Virus record (IMG/VR): IMGVR_UViG_3300049207_000052
Span: 1 to 47,234 of that record
Length of the DNA: 47,234 nucleotides
Direction: 5' to 3' (one strand)
Source: a virus
Shown here: positions 12,901 through 20,382 of the stretch, in pieces
Layout of the letters: each line of letters begins with the position of its first letter
Position numbering within the stretch: the stretch's first letter is position 1
Notes under the pieces: model-generated
What the model saw: only the letters and a program-made list of their open reading frames with translations
Told to the model about the DNA's origin: nothing
Database searches by the model: none
Program-made: the position numbers and the translations under genes

Positions 12901-13338
12901 ATGGCACATGCAATCCGTAATGAACAAGCTCGTTCGAATGCGAGCGTCTTCGGGACGCTGCAGGCTCAAGCGTATCCGATTGATGAAGTGGGCTTCGATA
13001 TCGGGTGCATCGGTTTCTGCATCGAAGGTTTTCATCGTGAGCGCGGTATCAAGCGCTTTATGACTCATGAAATGGCGCGAACTGACGCAGAAATGGCTCT
13101 GGAGTTCCTGACTCCTGAAGTCCCAGAGGCAGAGCTGTCCCTTTCCGCGAAAGGATTTTTCAGCCAGGAAGTACCTGAGTTTGAAAGGACTGCCTCGATT
13201 ATGCGTGCCATCGTTAGGTCGGCCAAATATGAGGCGCGGCCGGGCCGTTTCATTCTTGAGGCGGTGGGTTGGTACGGTCAAGCTGCCAAAGAGATGGCTC
13301 AGCCGATTTGGATGCCTACCTGGAGGGCCGAACAATGA
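12901..13338 (+). CDS. Hypothetical early phage protein, 145 aa
   Basis: Not recognised. It has a hydrophobic central stretch (VGFDIGCIGFCIEGF) with two cysteines, then mixed helical segments (MARTDAEMALEFL; ERTASIMRAIVRSAKYEARPGRF). AGAGG lies 8 bases before the ATG. It starts a chain of overlapping early genes leading to replication; its stop overlaps the next start as ATGA. The start at 12901 is preferred over an upstream frame with no ribosome site. Confidence 0.7.
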   Translation: MAHAIRNEQARSNASVFGTLQAQAYPIDEVGFDIGCIGFCIEGFHRERGIKRFMTHEMARTDAEMALEFLTPEVPEAELSLSAKGFFSQEVPEFERTASIMRAIVRSAKYEARPGRFILEAVGWYGQAAKEMAQPIWMPTWRAEQ

Positions 13339-13808
13339 ATATCGCCCTCAAACACGACTTTCAGGTAGCAGAGCCAAGGGCATGCTTGGTGGGTTGCCCG
13401 AAATTTTACTTGATCGAGGTCTTCGACGGCCGCGGCTCCTATGGTTTCGGCTTTGGGCTGACAGATGAGCAAGTAGCTCGCGATCTATTCGAAATTTTTG
13501 GAAGGGATCTGCTGGGCAGAGTTTCGAAGCTCTACTCATTGGAGGAACCTCCGAGGGAAGCGCGGGGCGAGGAAAACCTTCGTCGTTTTTCAGCCCAAAC
13601 TCAGCGAATCAAGTCGCTGTTGAACCGCTGCATTGATGAGCCTTCACCTGGTCGCGCCTTCCTGGTTGCCTTCGTTCAAGCGCATAGAGCATCAATGCCG
13701 CTCAGCCATGTCGCGTCCATGTTGGAACACGCCAAATACGAACCAGATTTCGATGAATTCACTTTCATCCCCCTGCATCAGTCAGCTATCGGGCGGGCTT
13801 ACCCATGA
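13335..13808 (+). CDS. Hypothetical early phage protein, 157 aa
   Basis: No family is recognised. It contains a YGFGFGLTDEQVARDLFEIFGRDLLGRVSKLYSLEE segment and a basic, helical middle. ATGA overlaps at both ends show translational coupling with its neighbours. The strongly coupled context suggests a role in early takeover or replication, which is inference from position only. Confidence 0.7.
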   Translation: MNIALKHDFQVAEPRACLVGCPKFYLIEVFDGRGSYGFGFGLTDEQVARDLFEIFGRDLLGRVSKLYSLEEPPREARGEENLRRFSAQTQRIKSLLNRCIDEPSPGRAFLVAFVQAHRASMPLSHVASMLEHAKYEPDFDEFTFIPLHQSAIGRAYP

Positions 13809-14386
13809 GCGATATTCACCAAGAGATGCCAGTTACTGTCATCGACGAAGCCCACTTCGAAAATTACTCCGACGCAGCCCTGTTGCTGAAGTGCTTCGAG
13901 GTCGTCAAGGACGCCCTGGATGTTATCGACGAGCCTGAATATTCCATTGAAAAGGAGGATGACACGCACATTGATCTGTATCGCGCCTATTACGCACTCA
14001 TGGTGCTGTTCAGGCGCAGGACCGGCCACGATGCGAGGGAAGTTGCTCAAGATCACTGGGAGGCAATGACCCGCCACCTGCTGGCGGGTGAGCCGCGCCC
14101 TGAAAACAAAATCCCCGTCGTCGTGTACCCGGTCGAGTGCCTGCCTGATGAAGCGTTCGAAGGCCTGACTGACCAACAGCTGGCTTGCGCAGCGTTCAAC
14201 TACAGCGATCGCGTTCGAATCTTGATCATGAACCACTCCCCGCGGGCCTTGGCGCTGGATGAGGCTCGCACTTTTTCAATTGATGCCACAACCGCTCTGC
14301 GCAGACTTGTGCTGCGTCTGTTTGGTGGCTCTGTGGAGTTCATGGGCGCCCAGATTAGTCGCAAACCAGGGGAGACCCTGCAATGA
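13805..14386 (+). CDS. Hypothetical early phage protein, 193 aa
   Basis: A soluble acidic protein with helices such as DAALLLKCFEVVKDALDVIDEPEY and DLYRAYYALMVLFRRRTGHDAREVAQDHWEAM. No known motif is seen. It overlaps both neighbours by ATGA and so is part of the early replication operon. No ribosome site is needed beyond coupling. Function unknown. Confidence 0.7.
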   Translation: MSDIHQEMPVTVIDEAHFENYSDAALLLKCFEVVKDALDVIDEPEYSIEKEDDTHIDLYRAYYALMVLFRRRTGHDAREVAQDHWEAMTRHLLAGEPRPENKIPVVVYPVECLPDEAFEGLTDQQLACAAFNYSDRVRILIMNHSPRALALDEARTFSIDATTALRRLVLRLFGGSVEFMGAQISRKPGETLQ

Positions 14387-14607
14387 ATACGCATCCGAGA
14401 ACGTTATCTGCCGAGAAGGGGCCTGCGTCGGTAATTGCCGGTCCTTGGCCCAGCTATGCCTCGTTCAGCACGCTTCCAGAGCGAGAGCGCTGGGTGCTGT
14501 ATGGCAGCGCCAAAGCGTACCGTGAAGCGCTTGAGAACCAAGGCCTGATCATGGCTGAGGGTTACGACGATTTCATCCGTCGTGTGACCGGGGAGCTTGA
14601 CCTATGA
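14383..14607 (+). CDS. Hypothetical small early protein, 74 aa
   Basis: A short protein with helical LPERERWVLYGSAKAYREALENQGLIMAEGYDDFIRRVTGEL. The start overlaps the previous stop as ATGA and its own stop overlaps the replication initiator start as ATGA. Small proteins directly before an O-like gene are common in Pseudomonas lambdoid phages, but I cannot name a function. Confidence 0.7.
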   Translation: MNTHPRTLSAEKGPASVIAGPWPSYASFSTLPERERWVLYGSAKAYREALENQGLIMAEGYDDFIRRVTGELDL

Positions 14608-15332
14608 GCATGGAATTAATGGTCAAGGCCATGAAAACCAAAGTGGGAAATCCGCTGCGCAAGTTGGTACTGGTCAAGCTGGCGGATAACGCCAGCGATC
14701 AGGGTGAGTGCTGGCCGTCGTACCAGCATATTGCCGACCAGTGCGAGATCGGACGATCCACCGTGAAGCTGCATATCCGCGAGTTGGAAAAGGCGGGATT
14801 TCTTCGTCGAGAGTACCGTCGAAAGGGCGAGTTGAATCAGTCGAACGTTTTTCACTTGTCGCTTGATGGTGGGGCAGCATCTGCCCCAGGGGGTGGGGCA
14901 AGAGATAACCCACCTGGGGCAGGAGATAACCCAGGGGGTGGGGCAGGAGCTGCCCCCAGAACCAGTCACTCTTATGAACCAGTCAAGGAACCTAAACCTA
15001 CGGTCATTCCAGATACGGCAGAGGGATTTGAGCAGTTCTGGAAGTTGTACCCAAAAAAGAAAGGGCGCAAGGACGCTGTCAAAGCCTGGGCGAGGCTGAA
15101 ACCGAACGATGAGCTGCGCCAGACCCTGATCACCGCCCTGGGCAGTCACTGCCTTTCCGAAGACTGGACCAAAGACGGCGGGCGGTACATCCCGAACGCT
15201 TCAACCTGGCTGAACGGAGAGCGATGGACCGATGAGTTGAAGCCCGCAATGCCCACCAAGCAATCAGCCTACACCGGCCTGCCAAACCACACCCTCGAAT
15301 ACCCGGAGGTAGCACATGGCTCGAACTTCTAA
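14604..15332 (+). CDS. O-like phage replication initiator with helix-turn-helix, 242 aa
   Basis: The N-terminal 85 residues carry a winged-helix DNA-binding domain (NASDQGECWPSYQHIADQCEIGRSTVKLHIRELEKAGFLRR), as in phage replication protein O and HTH_36 proteins. A Gly/Pro/Ala-rich linker (about 88-118) is encoded by GGGGCA repeats that may be the origin. The C-terminal 80 residues (FEQFWKLYPKKKGRKDAVKAW...NASTWLNGERW) are typical of phage replication proteins and likely contact the helicase loader. It is followed at once by DnaC-like and DnaB-like genes. Confidence 0.88.
   Translation: MSMELMVKAMKTKVGNPLRKLVLVKLADNASDQGECWPSYQHIADQCEIGRSTVKLHIRELEKAGFLRREYRRKGELNQSNVFHLSLDGGAASAPGGGARDNPPGAGDNPGGGAGAAPRTSHSYEPVKEPKPTVIPDTAEGFEQFWKLYPKKKGRKDAVKAWARLKPNDELRQTLITALGSHCLSEDWTKDGGRYIPNASTWLNGERWTDELKPAMPTKQSAYTGLPNHTLEYPEVAHGSNF
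14871..14959 (+). repeat. Iteron-like repeats inside the initiator gene (candidate replication origin)
   Basis: Four imperfect units each begin GGGGCA: 14871-14894, 14895-14915, 14916-14939 and 14940-14959. Units two and three share AGATAACCCA; units one and four carry TGCCCC, giving inverted symmetry with the GGGGCA starts. Unit length is 20 to 24 bases. In lambda the origin lies as iterons within gene O, so an origin bound by this protein's own helix-turn-helix is plausible. It may also be simple low-complexity linker coding. Confidence 0.55.
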
Positions 15333-16119
15333 TTTCTGCCCCCAGCCGCGTGTCCGCTTCTTCGACATCGAATGCTCGAAGCATGGCCAAGTCAGCAGTT
15401 CAGAGACCGAGCAGTTCGACGGCTCCATGCTTGCTCGCGGGTGCAAAAGTTGCCACTGGGAGGCGTTGAACATCGCTCCTGCCGAGAGCGAGGAACATAT
15501 CCAGGCTCGTGATCGAAAAAAGGCAGAGGAGCTGAACAAACTGCTCGTAGGTTCGGGAATCACGCCTCGGTTCAGCAACTGCACCTTCAGCAACTACAGA
15601 ACCTCCGGCGGTGTGAGCGCCATGGCGAAAGCCCTGAAGCTTTGCGAGGGTTACGTTGATCAGTTCCACGAGAACTATGAGGCCGGCCGCTCATTGATCC
15701 TCTCCGGAAACGTGGGTAACGGGAAAACACATCTGGCATGCGCGATAGTCCAGGCCGTGATACGGGTACACCGGGCCAAGGCCGTGATCGTGTCTGCAGC
15801 CGAAATAATCCGGGTGTTCAAAGGCGCTATGGACCGTGGTGCTGAATACACCGATAGGGACGTTTTGAGCGAGCTTGCCAGTTTCGATTTGTTGGTCGTC
15901 GATGAGGTCGGAGCACAGGCCGGTACCGCCTACGAACTGGGTGTGCTCCATGAGGTAATTGATCGGCGATACCAGCTCGTTTTGCCTACCGTGGTGGTGT
16001 CGAATCTGGCGGCAGCGGACCTGGGGCGCTACATCGGAGATCGCGCGCTGGATCGACTTCGTGAGGGCGGAGGTCAGGCTGTTGGGTTCGGTTGGGCCTC
16101 GGCGAGAGGTGCCGTATGA
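15316..16119 (+). CDS. DnaC-like helicase loader ATPase, 267 aa
   Basis: An AAA+ ATPase with Walker A GNVGNGKTH (131-139) and Walker B LLVVDEVG about 65 residues later, then a sensor-like TVVVSNL. The N-terminus has paired cysteines (CKSC at 43-46 plus upstream Cys and His) suggesting a zinc finger. It resembles phage DnaC homologues that load replicative helicase at the origin opened by the initiator. It overlaps the initiator gene by 17 bases and the helicase gene by ATGA. Confidence 0.9.
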   Translation: MARTSNFCPQPRVRFFDIECSKHGQVSSSETEQFDGSMLARGCKSCHWEALNIAPAESEEHIQARDRKKAEELNKLLVGSGITPRFSNCTFSNYRTSGGVSAMAKALKLCEGYVDQFHENYEAGRSLILSGNVGNGKTHLACAIVQAVIRVHRAKAVIVSAAEIIRVFKGAMDRGAEYTDRDVLSELASFDLLVVDEVGAQAGTAYELGVLHEVIDRRYQLVLPTVVVSNLAAADLGRYIGDRALDRLREGGGQAVGFGWASARGAV

Positions 16120-17492
16120 ACGACTATCGCGAGCTGTACAGCGATGAGGCCGAACAGGCACTGCTGGGCGCGTTGATGCTGAATGGCGACCTGATCGACC
16201 CCATCAGCGGTCGTGTCACGCCAGCGGACTTCCATGATCCTGAAAATGCTGCCTTGTTTCAGACCATAGTGGAATGCCACGCAGGCGGCGCCCCGATCGA
16301 CCCTGTGACGCTGGGCGACTTCCGGCCCTATCTGCCCAGCCAAACGCGAACCATGGCCTACGCAGGGGAGTTGGCAGCGAACACGCCCAGTACCGCCAAC
16401 TGGGAGGCCTATGCCAAGGTTGTGATTGAGCGGGCTGTTCTGCGCCGCTTAGTGACTGCCGCTGATGCAGTGCGCGAATCAGCCAGTGTGAATCGGCCGG
16501 TGGCTGAGATCATCGCCGAAGCGCAACAGGCAATGGCGGATCTTCGCGACCTGCAAACCGGTGAACCCGACTACAAGCGGATGGATGCGGTAGTCGCTAA
16601 AAACATCGACGTCATCGATGCGAAGTTCAACGGCGCTGTGCAGTCGGGCTTGTCCACCGGTCTGGTTGATCTGGACAAGTTGATCAGGGGGCTGCGCAAG
16701 AAGACCGTGACCATCGTTGCCGGCCTGCCTGGTAGCGGGAAGACCACATTGGGTCTGCAAATTTCCCAGCACATTGCGTGCAGCGGCGCCGGGGTAGGGA
16801 TGGTGTTTTCGCTGGAGATGCCCGAGGAGGAGTTGGGTAACCGTGCGCTAGCATCCCTTGGCGGCGTTGACCTCAAGCGGCTGGACGATGGCAGCTTGAA
16901 GGATGAGGACTGGCCACGGCTCACTTCAGCGGTCAATCGAATCAATAACGCACCACTGTTCGTCTGTGATCGATCGGGCCTGACGGTGGCGCGGATTCGC
17001 AGCATTGCTCGACAGGTTCAGAGGGCTCACGGCCTCGACGTAGTGGTCATCGACTACATCGGGTTGATCGGATCTGACGGGAAGGCCTTTAACCGCGTAT
17101 CGGAGCTCGGCAAGATTTCGACAGGCATCGTAAACATCGCGAAAGAACTCGAAGTGCCGGTCATCCTGCTGGCGCAGCTCAACCGCGACTCAACCAAACG
17201 TCCGGGGAAAAAGCCGATCGCGTCAGACCTTCGTGACTCGGGCCAGATTGAAGCGGATGCCCATTGCATCATCCTGGTCCATCGCGACATGGATTCGGAA
17301 GAAGGCCAGAACGGCGTCACTGAACTGCTGATGCCCAAGTGCAGGCACGCGCCCGTCGGCTCCTGTTTGGTCCAGCAGCAGGGTCAGTTCGCCCGGTTCG
17401 TCAACTTTGCAGGCCGCGAGCCAACGCAGGAGGAGGTCGAAGCAAATCGCCCCTTCGCTGGCCGCATCAAGGGGAGAGCAAACCATGAGTAA
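16116..17492 (+). CDS. DnaB-like replicative helicase, 458 aa
   Basis: The N-terminal domain (EAEQALLGALMLNGD...DFHDPENAALFQTI) and the RecA-like C-terminal domain match DnaB. Walker A is GLPGSGKTT, Walker B is VVVIDYIGLI, and the family motifs FSLEMPEEEL and LLAQLNR are present. It unwinds the fork as a hexamer and is presumably loaded by the adjacent DnaC-like protein. Length is close to bacterial DnaB. The ATG overlaps the loader stop as ATGA; 24 further bases upstream are open but have no separate start signal. Confidence 0.95.
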   Translation: MNDYRELYSDEAEQALLGALMLNGDLIDPISGRVTPADFHDPENAALFQTIVECHAGGAPIDPVTLGDFRPYLPSQTRTMAYAGELAANTPSTANWEAYAKVVIERAVLRRLVTAADAVRESASVNRPVAEIIAEAQQAMADLRDLQTGEPDYKRMDAVVAKNIDVIDAKFNGAVQSGLSTGLVDLDKLIRGLRKKTVTIVAGLPGSGKTTLGLQISQHIACSGAGVGMVFSLEMPEEELGNRALASLGGVDLKRLDDGSLKDEDWPRLTSAVNRINNAPLFVCDRSGLTVARIRSIARQVQRAHGLDVVVIDYIGLIGSDGKAFNRVSELGKISTGIVNIAKELEVPVILLAQLNRDSTKRPGKKPIASDLRDSGQIEADAHCIILVHRDMDSEEGQNGVTELLMPKCRHAPVGSCLVQQQGQFARFVNFAGREPTQEEVEANRPFAGRIKGRANHE

Positions 17493-17772
17493 CGTCAGAG
17501 CGGCACTGCCGCGCAAAGCTATGAGCGACGTCGAGTGCCAGTTCCTGAAAATCGCCGGCGAGGAGTTGGCCAAGGTCAAAATGGGCGGCCCGGCCGCGTT
17601 GGCAGCTCTATTGGATATGGTCGCCAGTTGGCACTCGAGTCGGTTGCAGATCGGCTTTCATGATTACGGCCAGCGTTGGCTTCTTGAAGGTAATGCAAAG
17701 AAGACAGCTGCTGATCGGTTGCTTCGAGATCTGTTTGGCCTGAGTGATCCTGACCCGAGGAAAGCAGCATGA
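17485..17772 (+). CDS. Hypothetical protein, 95 aa
   Basis: A small, probably helical protein (VECQFLKIAGEELAKVKMGGPAALAALLDMVASWHSSRL) found between helicase and Q genes. The start overlaps the helicase gene by 8 bases and the end overlaps the Q start, so it is translated in the early operon. No motif is recognised; in other phages this spot holds nin-type accessory genes. Confidence 0.7.
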   Translation: MSNVRAALPRKAMSDVECQFLKIAGEELAKVKMGGPAALAALLDMVASWHSSRLQIGFHDYGQRWLLEGNAKKTAADRLLRDLFGLSDPDPRKAA

Positions 17773-18152
17773 TGATTCGCAAGCCATTGCAGCGCCCCCT
17801 GGGCGACACCGAGTACATGCTGGAGCAATGGGGCTGGTGGCGCATGGATGGGATGGGTATTCCCTGCTACGCCTCGCCGATGATGGCGATCATGCGGGAA
17901 GTTATACCGTCCACCACCAAGTCCTATGTCATCACGGACGAACTTGCCGGCGTGGTGGATGGAGCAGTGGCCAGGCTCTGTAAGCGAGATCAGCAGATGG
18001 GCGACATGATCTGGCTGTACTACGGCGCGAAGTGGGCGGCGGTGCGTGTTGGGCGGCACTATGGCGTGAGTGAAGGCAAGGCCCGCGAGCTGATCAAGGC
18101 CGGCGTCGCTTGGGTGGATTGCGTCCTGGAGCGGGTGAGGGAGGCCGCATGA
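17769..18152 (+). CDS. Antitermination protein Q family, 127 aa
   Basis: The pattern MLEQWGWWRMDGMGIPCYASP...ITDELAGVVDGAVARLCKRD...WLYYGAKWAAVRVGRHYGVSEGKARELIKAGVAWVD matches the Phage_antitermQ family. Q proteins load on RNA polymerase at the late promoter and let it pass terminators. GAGGA lies 7 bases before this ATG; the next codon is also ATG. It is the last early gene and is followed at once by a promoter and terminator candidate, the lambda arrangement. Confidence 0.88.
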   Translation: MMIRKPLQRPLGDTEYMLEQWGWWRMDGMGIPCYASPMMAIMREVIPSTTKSYVITDELAGVVDGAVARLCKRDQQMGDMIWLYYGAKWAAVRVGRHYGVSEGKARELIKAGVAWVDCVLERVREAA

Positions 18153-18161
18153 AAAAAAGAG

Positions 18162-18190
18162 TTGTCCATATGGAATAGCTCTGTTTTCAT
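18162..18190 (+). promoter_or_regulatory. Late promoter candidate after Q
   Basis: TTGTCC (18162-18167) and TTTCAT (18185-18190) are 17 bases apart, each matching the sigma-70 consensus at four of six positions. It lies 10 bp after the Q stop codon and about 40 bases before a strong terminator, like lambda pR' and tR'. Confidence 0.45.
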
Positions 18191-18227
18191 AGCACCGTGT
18201 TCAGCTTTCAAGCGCGACACCACAGAG

Positions 18228-18257
18228 AAAGCCCGGCCATTGCGCTGGGCTTTTTTT
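18228..18257 (+). terminator. Strong terminator (tR'-like) upstream of late genes
   Basis: AAAGCCC (18228-18234) pairs with GGGCTTT (18247-18253), leading into a run of seven T. It follows the late promoter candidate closely, so Q would be needed to pass it. A related but degenerate copy lies at 18581-18612. Confidence 0.8.
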
Positions 18258-18346
18258 CGTCCGCTCGTCGAGTTCGTTGCACTTCCTGTCGAAGCTGGCT
18301 CTCCCACGTATATGCGCAGATGTGCGCCTCAGAAAGGAGAGATGCC

Positions 18347-18559
18347 ATGGTAGACAACAACGGCCCGCAAGCTCCATACCCCGGGCCAGACGAAGATGCG
18401 CCTGATACAGGTGAGAGTCATGGTTCCGGCCTTGAACAGGCCGAGTCAGAGCCTCAGCAGGGAACGGCCGAGAGGCGCGTAGATTGGGACCCTCCGCCCG
18501 GTAATCCTGGATCTGATCAGGAAGCTCAGACGAATCGCGGGAACGGCGGCGCGAAGTAG
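18347..18559 (+). CDS. Hypothetical acidic Pro/Gly-rich protein, 70 aa
   Basis: A low-complexity, probably disordered protein rich in Pro, Gly, Asp, Glu and Gln (APYPGPDEDAPDTGESHGSG). AAAGGAG lies 8 bases before the ATG. A much longer upstream frame is open but crosses the terminator. The gene is bracketed by two similar terminator-like sequences (18222-18257 and 18581-18612), as expected of an independently inserted late cargo gene. Function unknown. Confidence 0.6.
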   Translation: MVDNNGPQAPYPGPDEDAPDTGESHGSGLEQAESEPQQGTAERRVDWDPPPGNPGSDQEAQTNRGNGGAK

Positions 18560-18580
18560 GCTGCTGGACAGCATGACTTC

Positions 18581-18612
18581 ACAGAAAACCCGGCCATTGC
18601 GTCGGCTTTTTG
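18581..18612 (+). terminator. Degenerate copy of the tR'-like terminator
   Basis: ACAGAAAACCCGGCCATTGCG closely matches ACAGAGAAAGCCCGGCCATTGCG at 18223-18245 and is followed by TCGGCTTTTTG. The stem is weakened by changes, but the T run remains. The duplication brackets the 70-residue gene. Confidence 0.5.
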
Positions 18613-18710
18613 TACCTCCGAGGAAAGCCACTACCCAAGTGGACGCTTTCCCGGATGTAGCTCTATGTGACGGCTGTACCTGGATCTGAAGGAACCGGTG
18701 CTGATCGTCG

Positions 18711-19091
18711 CTATTTGTTTACCTCAAACCCGGCAATCACCCAGCGAAGCACCCAGATACCTAACAGCAGCATAATGCAGCAGGCTATCCAACCTCCCAA
18801 GTACTCTAGGCTGTGCTCCAGTTTTCGCTGGTTGTGAATTTTTACGATTGCGCTCAAGGATGCGCTAAGAGCGTCGATGTCTTGTTGGATATTTTCAGCA
18901 GGACGAGTTGGGGTTCGTCCCTCTACCGCAGCCATCTTCTCTATAAGAAGTGGGCCGATTCTTGAGCTGTGGTAGTCAAGAGCATCGTAGGGATATGCCG
19001 GAAGGTTTTCGTTTCCTACCCAGGCGAAGCCAATACCCAGCAGTACAAAGCCAACGACCCATACTCGCCACCATCCATTTATTTTGGCCAT
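18711..19091 (-). CDS. Membrane protein with two transmembrane segments, 126 aa
   Basis: Hydrophobic segments lie at about residues 9-25 (VWVVGFVLLGIGFAWVG) and 99-118 (WIACCIMLLLGIWVLRWVI), separated by a polar helical domain of about 75 residues (NIQQDIDALSASLSAIVKIHNQRKLEHSL). AAGGA is 7 bases before the ATG at 19091; earlier frames lack a signal. The gene faces the late transcript, so it is cargo likely expressed in the lysogen. Superinfection exclusion is a possible but unproven role. Confidence 0.7.
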   Translation of the reverse strand: MAKINGWWRVWVVGFVLLGIGFAWVGNENLPAYPYDALDYHSSRIGPLLIEKMAAVEGRTPTRPAENIQQDIDALSASLSAIVKIHNQRKLEHSLEYLGGWIACCIMLLLGIWVLRWVIAGFEVNK

Positions 19092-19166
19092 CTGCCGATC
19101 CTTGGAAAAAGCGAGAGTATCGCGGTTTGACGGTAGGAGGGGATAGCCCCTTATACCTATTTCAAG

Positions 19167-19192
19167 ACCTCGCCATCGTGCGGGGTTTTTTT
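19167..19192 (+). terminator. Intrinsic terminator, rightward
   Basis: ACCTCGC (19167-19173) pairs with GCGGGGT (19180-19186) with one G-U pair, followed by seven T. It faces the direction of late transcription in a region whose genes all point the other way, so it may protect them from read-through unless Q acts. Confidence 0.75.
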
Positions 19193-19288
19193 CGTTTTCA
19201 GCTCCCACACCCATTGCCCCGAGCTGGGAGTGCTGCTGGAGCCGATTCAATTGCATGGGCTGGGCAGACACAGACAATCGGCACGCGC

Positions 19289-20026
19289 TTAGATGAGCGC
19301 TAGGCTATCGACCTCTCGCGCTGTTGCTGGGTCGACCATTCGGGATCGACGAAATACACCCGTTGCCACAAGGGCATCTATGACCGGAACGGTAGCTTGT
19401 CGAGTGTTGCGACTGGCAGGGTGTGCAAAATCACGCAAAATGAAGTCGACGCTGTAATCCTTGATTTCATCTTTGTTGGCATTGGATTTACCGACCACCA
19501 GTTCACGATTTTCGCCAAAGGCTTCGACAAGTTGTCGCACAGCAAACCGGGCAGAAATTCGCGATTCTGGAAGGTTTATCCAGATATCGAGCGGGTCAAC
19601 GATCATCTCTTGAGTCAATCGAAGCTTGACATTCAGCGCATACAGAGCAGCCTCCAGTTGCTCCATCTTCGATGTGTGCAGGAAATCCACAAGGCGATCG
19701 CCCTGGGCCTGGTGCACACCGAGCAGGCGGCACAGGTCAGCCTTGCGCATATCCCGCTCCATCATGGCGTTCCACAGCGCGATCTTCGCCACGGTCACCG
19801 CTGGCAGATGAACGACGTGTTCGCCATCCAGAGGAGCGGACGCCGGCGGAATGGCACGGCGCGCGTCCACGTAGATGGAGAGGGCGCTTTCGATCCCGTC
19901 CAGGGCCTCACGGATAGCGTGCTCCTGGTCATCCCCATAGCTGTTGAGCTCTGGTAGGTCACGGCAGAACACGGCAACGCCTGGAGCGCTACCGTCCTTT
20001 TCAAAGCGGATTGCATAGTCGTACAT
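19289..20026 (-). CDS. hicB: HicB-type antitoxin with unusual C-terminal extension, 245 aa
   Basis: The first 60 residues fit the HicB RNase H-like fold (YDYAIRFEKDG...VAVFCRDLPELNSYGDDQEHAIREALDGIESAL). A helix-turn-helix follows at about 75-130 (MMERDMRKADLCRLLGVHQAQGDRLVDF). HicB normally ends near 130-140 residues, but here about 110 residues continue in frame (IWINLPESRISARFAVRQL... to the end) with no family I recognise. AAGGAG precedes the ATG. HicB neutralises HicA and represses the operon; two 10-bp repeats lie at the promoter upstream of hicA. Confidence 0.85.
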   Translation of the reverse strand: MYDYAIRFEKDGSAPGVAVFCRDLPELNSYGDDQEHAIREALDGIESALSIYVDARRAIPPASAPLDGEHVVHLPAVTVAKIALWNAMMERDMRKADLCRLLGVHQAQGDRLVDFLHTSKMEQLEAALYALNVKLRLTQEMIVDPLDIWINLPESRISARFAVRQLVEAFGENRELVVGKSNANKDEIKDYSVDFILRDFAHPASRNTRQATVPVIDALVATGVFRRSRMVDPATAREVDSLALI

Positions 20027-20077
20027 GGTCACTCCTTGGAGGTGATCGCTCAGCATTCAGAGGCGGTGAAGGGGCTC

Positions 20078-20257
20078 TCAGAGCCCCAGTTGTTTAATGA
20101 TCGCCTTGCGGGTCGGTTCCGGCATTTCCTTGGATCCGTGGTCCGCGAAGGTTGTCTTATTGCCGTTTGGGGCGGTGACTTTGAAGTGGCTTCCTTTGCC
20201 GGCTTCGAAGGTCACCCCTTGGGCCTTCAACCATCGTCTGAACTCGCTGAACTTCAT
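20078..20257 (-). CDS. hicA: HicA-type mRNA interferase toxin, 59 aa
   Basis: The sequence MKFSEFRRWLKAQGVTFEAGKGSHFKVTAPNGN, with the conserved GxGSHxK catalytic histidine region, is a typical HicA double-stranded RNA-binding fold toxin that cleaves mRNA and stops translation. Length is normal for the family. The start at 20257 follows GAGG; an upstream frame adds 10 residues without improvement. It precedes hicB on the same strand, as usual for the pair, and sits in a cargo island of the late region. Confidence 0.92.
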   Translation of the reverse strand: MKFSEFRRWLKAQGVTFEAGKGSHFKVTAPNGNKTTFADHGSKEMPEPTRKAIIKQLGL

Positions 20258-20285
20258 CACCTCGCCTCGTTGTTTGGATGAGTCC

Positions 20286-20325
20286 ACTCTACAACACTTT
20301 TGTTTTAATACAACACTTATGTGTT
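20286..20325 (-). promoter_or_regulatory. hicAB promoter and operator repeats
   Basis: On the minus strand TTGTAT (20313-20308) and TAGAGT (20291-20286) are 16 bases apart. Two identical TACAACACTT decamers (plus strand 20290-20299 and 20309-20318) lie 19 bp apart, overlapping the -10 and -35. The second also forms the palindrome AACAC-TTAT-GTGTT (20312-20325). HicB autoregulation is the expected use. Confidence 0.6.
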
Positions 20326-20382
20326 ATTTATTTTTGGGCATTGCCCGGGCCGACGTAGGCCTTTTATCCCACGGTACCGCCC

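Noticed and set aside
14863-15099. Repeated peptide frame (VGQEIT-type) over the initiator repeats
   Set aside because: It is the alternative-frame translation of the GGGGCA repeats, inside a gene with a clear domain match.
18197-18346. Long N-terminal extension of the 70-residue gene
   Set aside because: It crosses the strong terminator at 18228-18257 and lacks a ribosome site; the ATG at 18347 has AAAGGAG.
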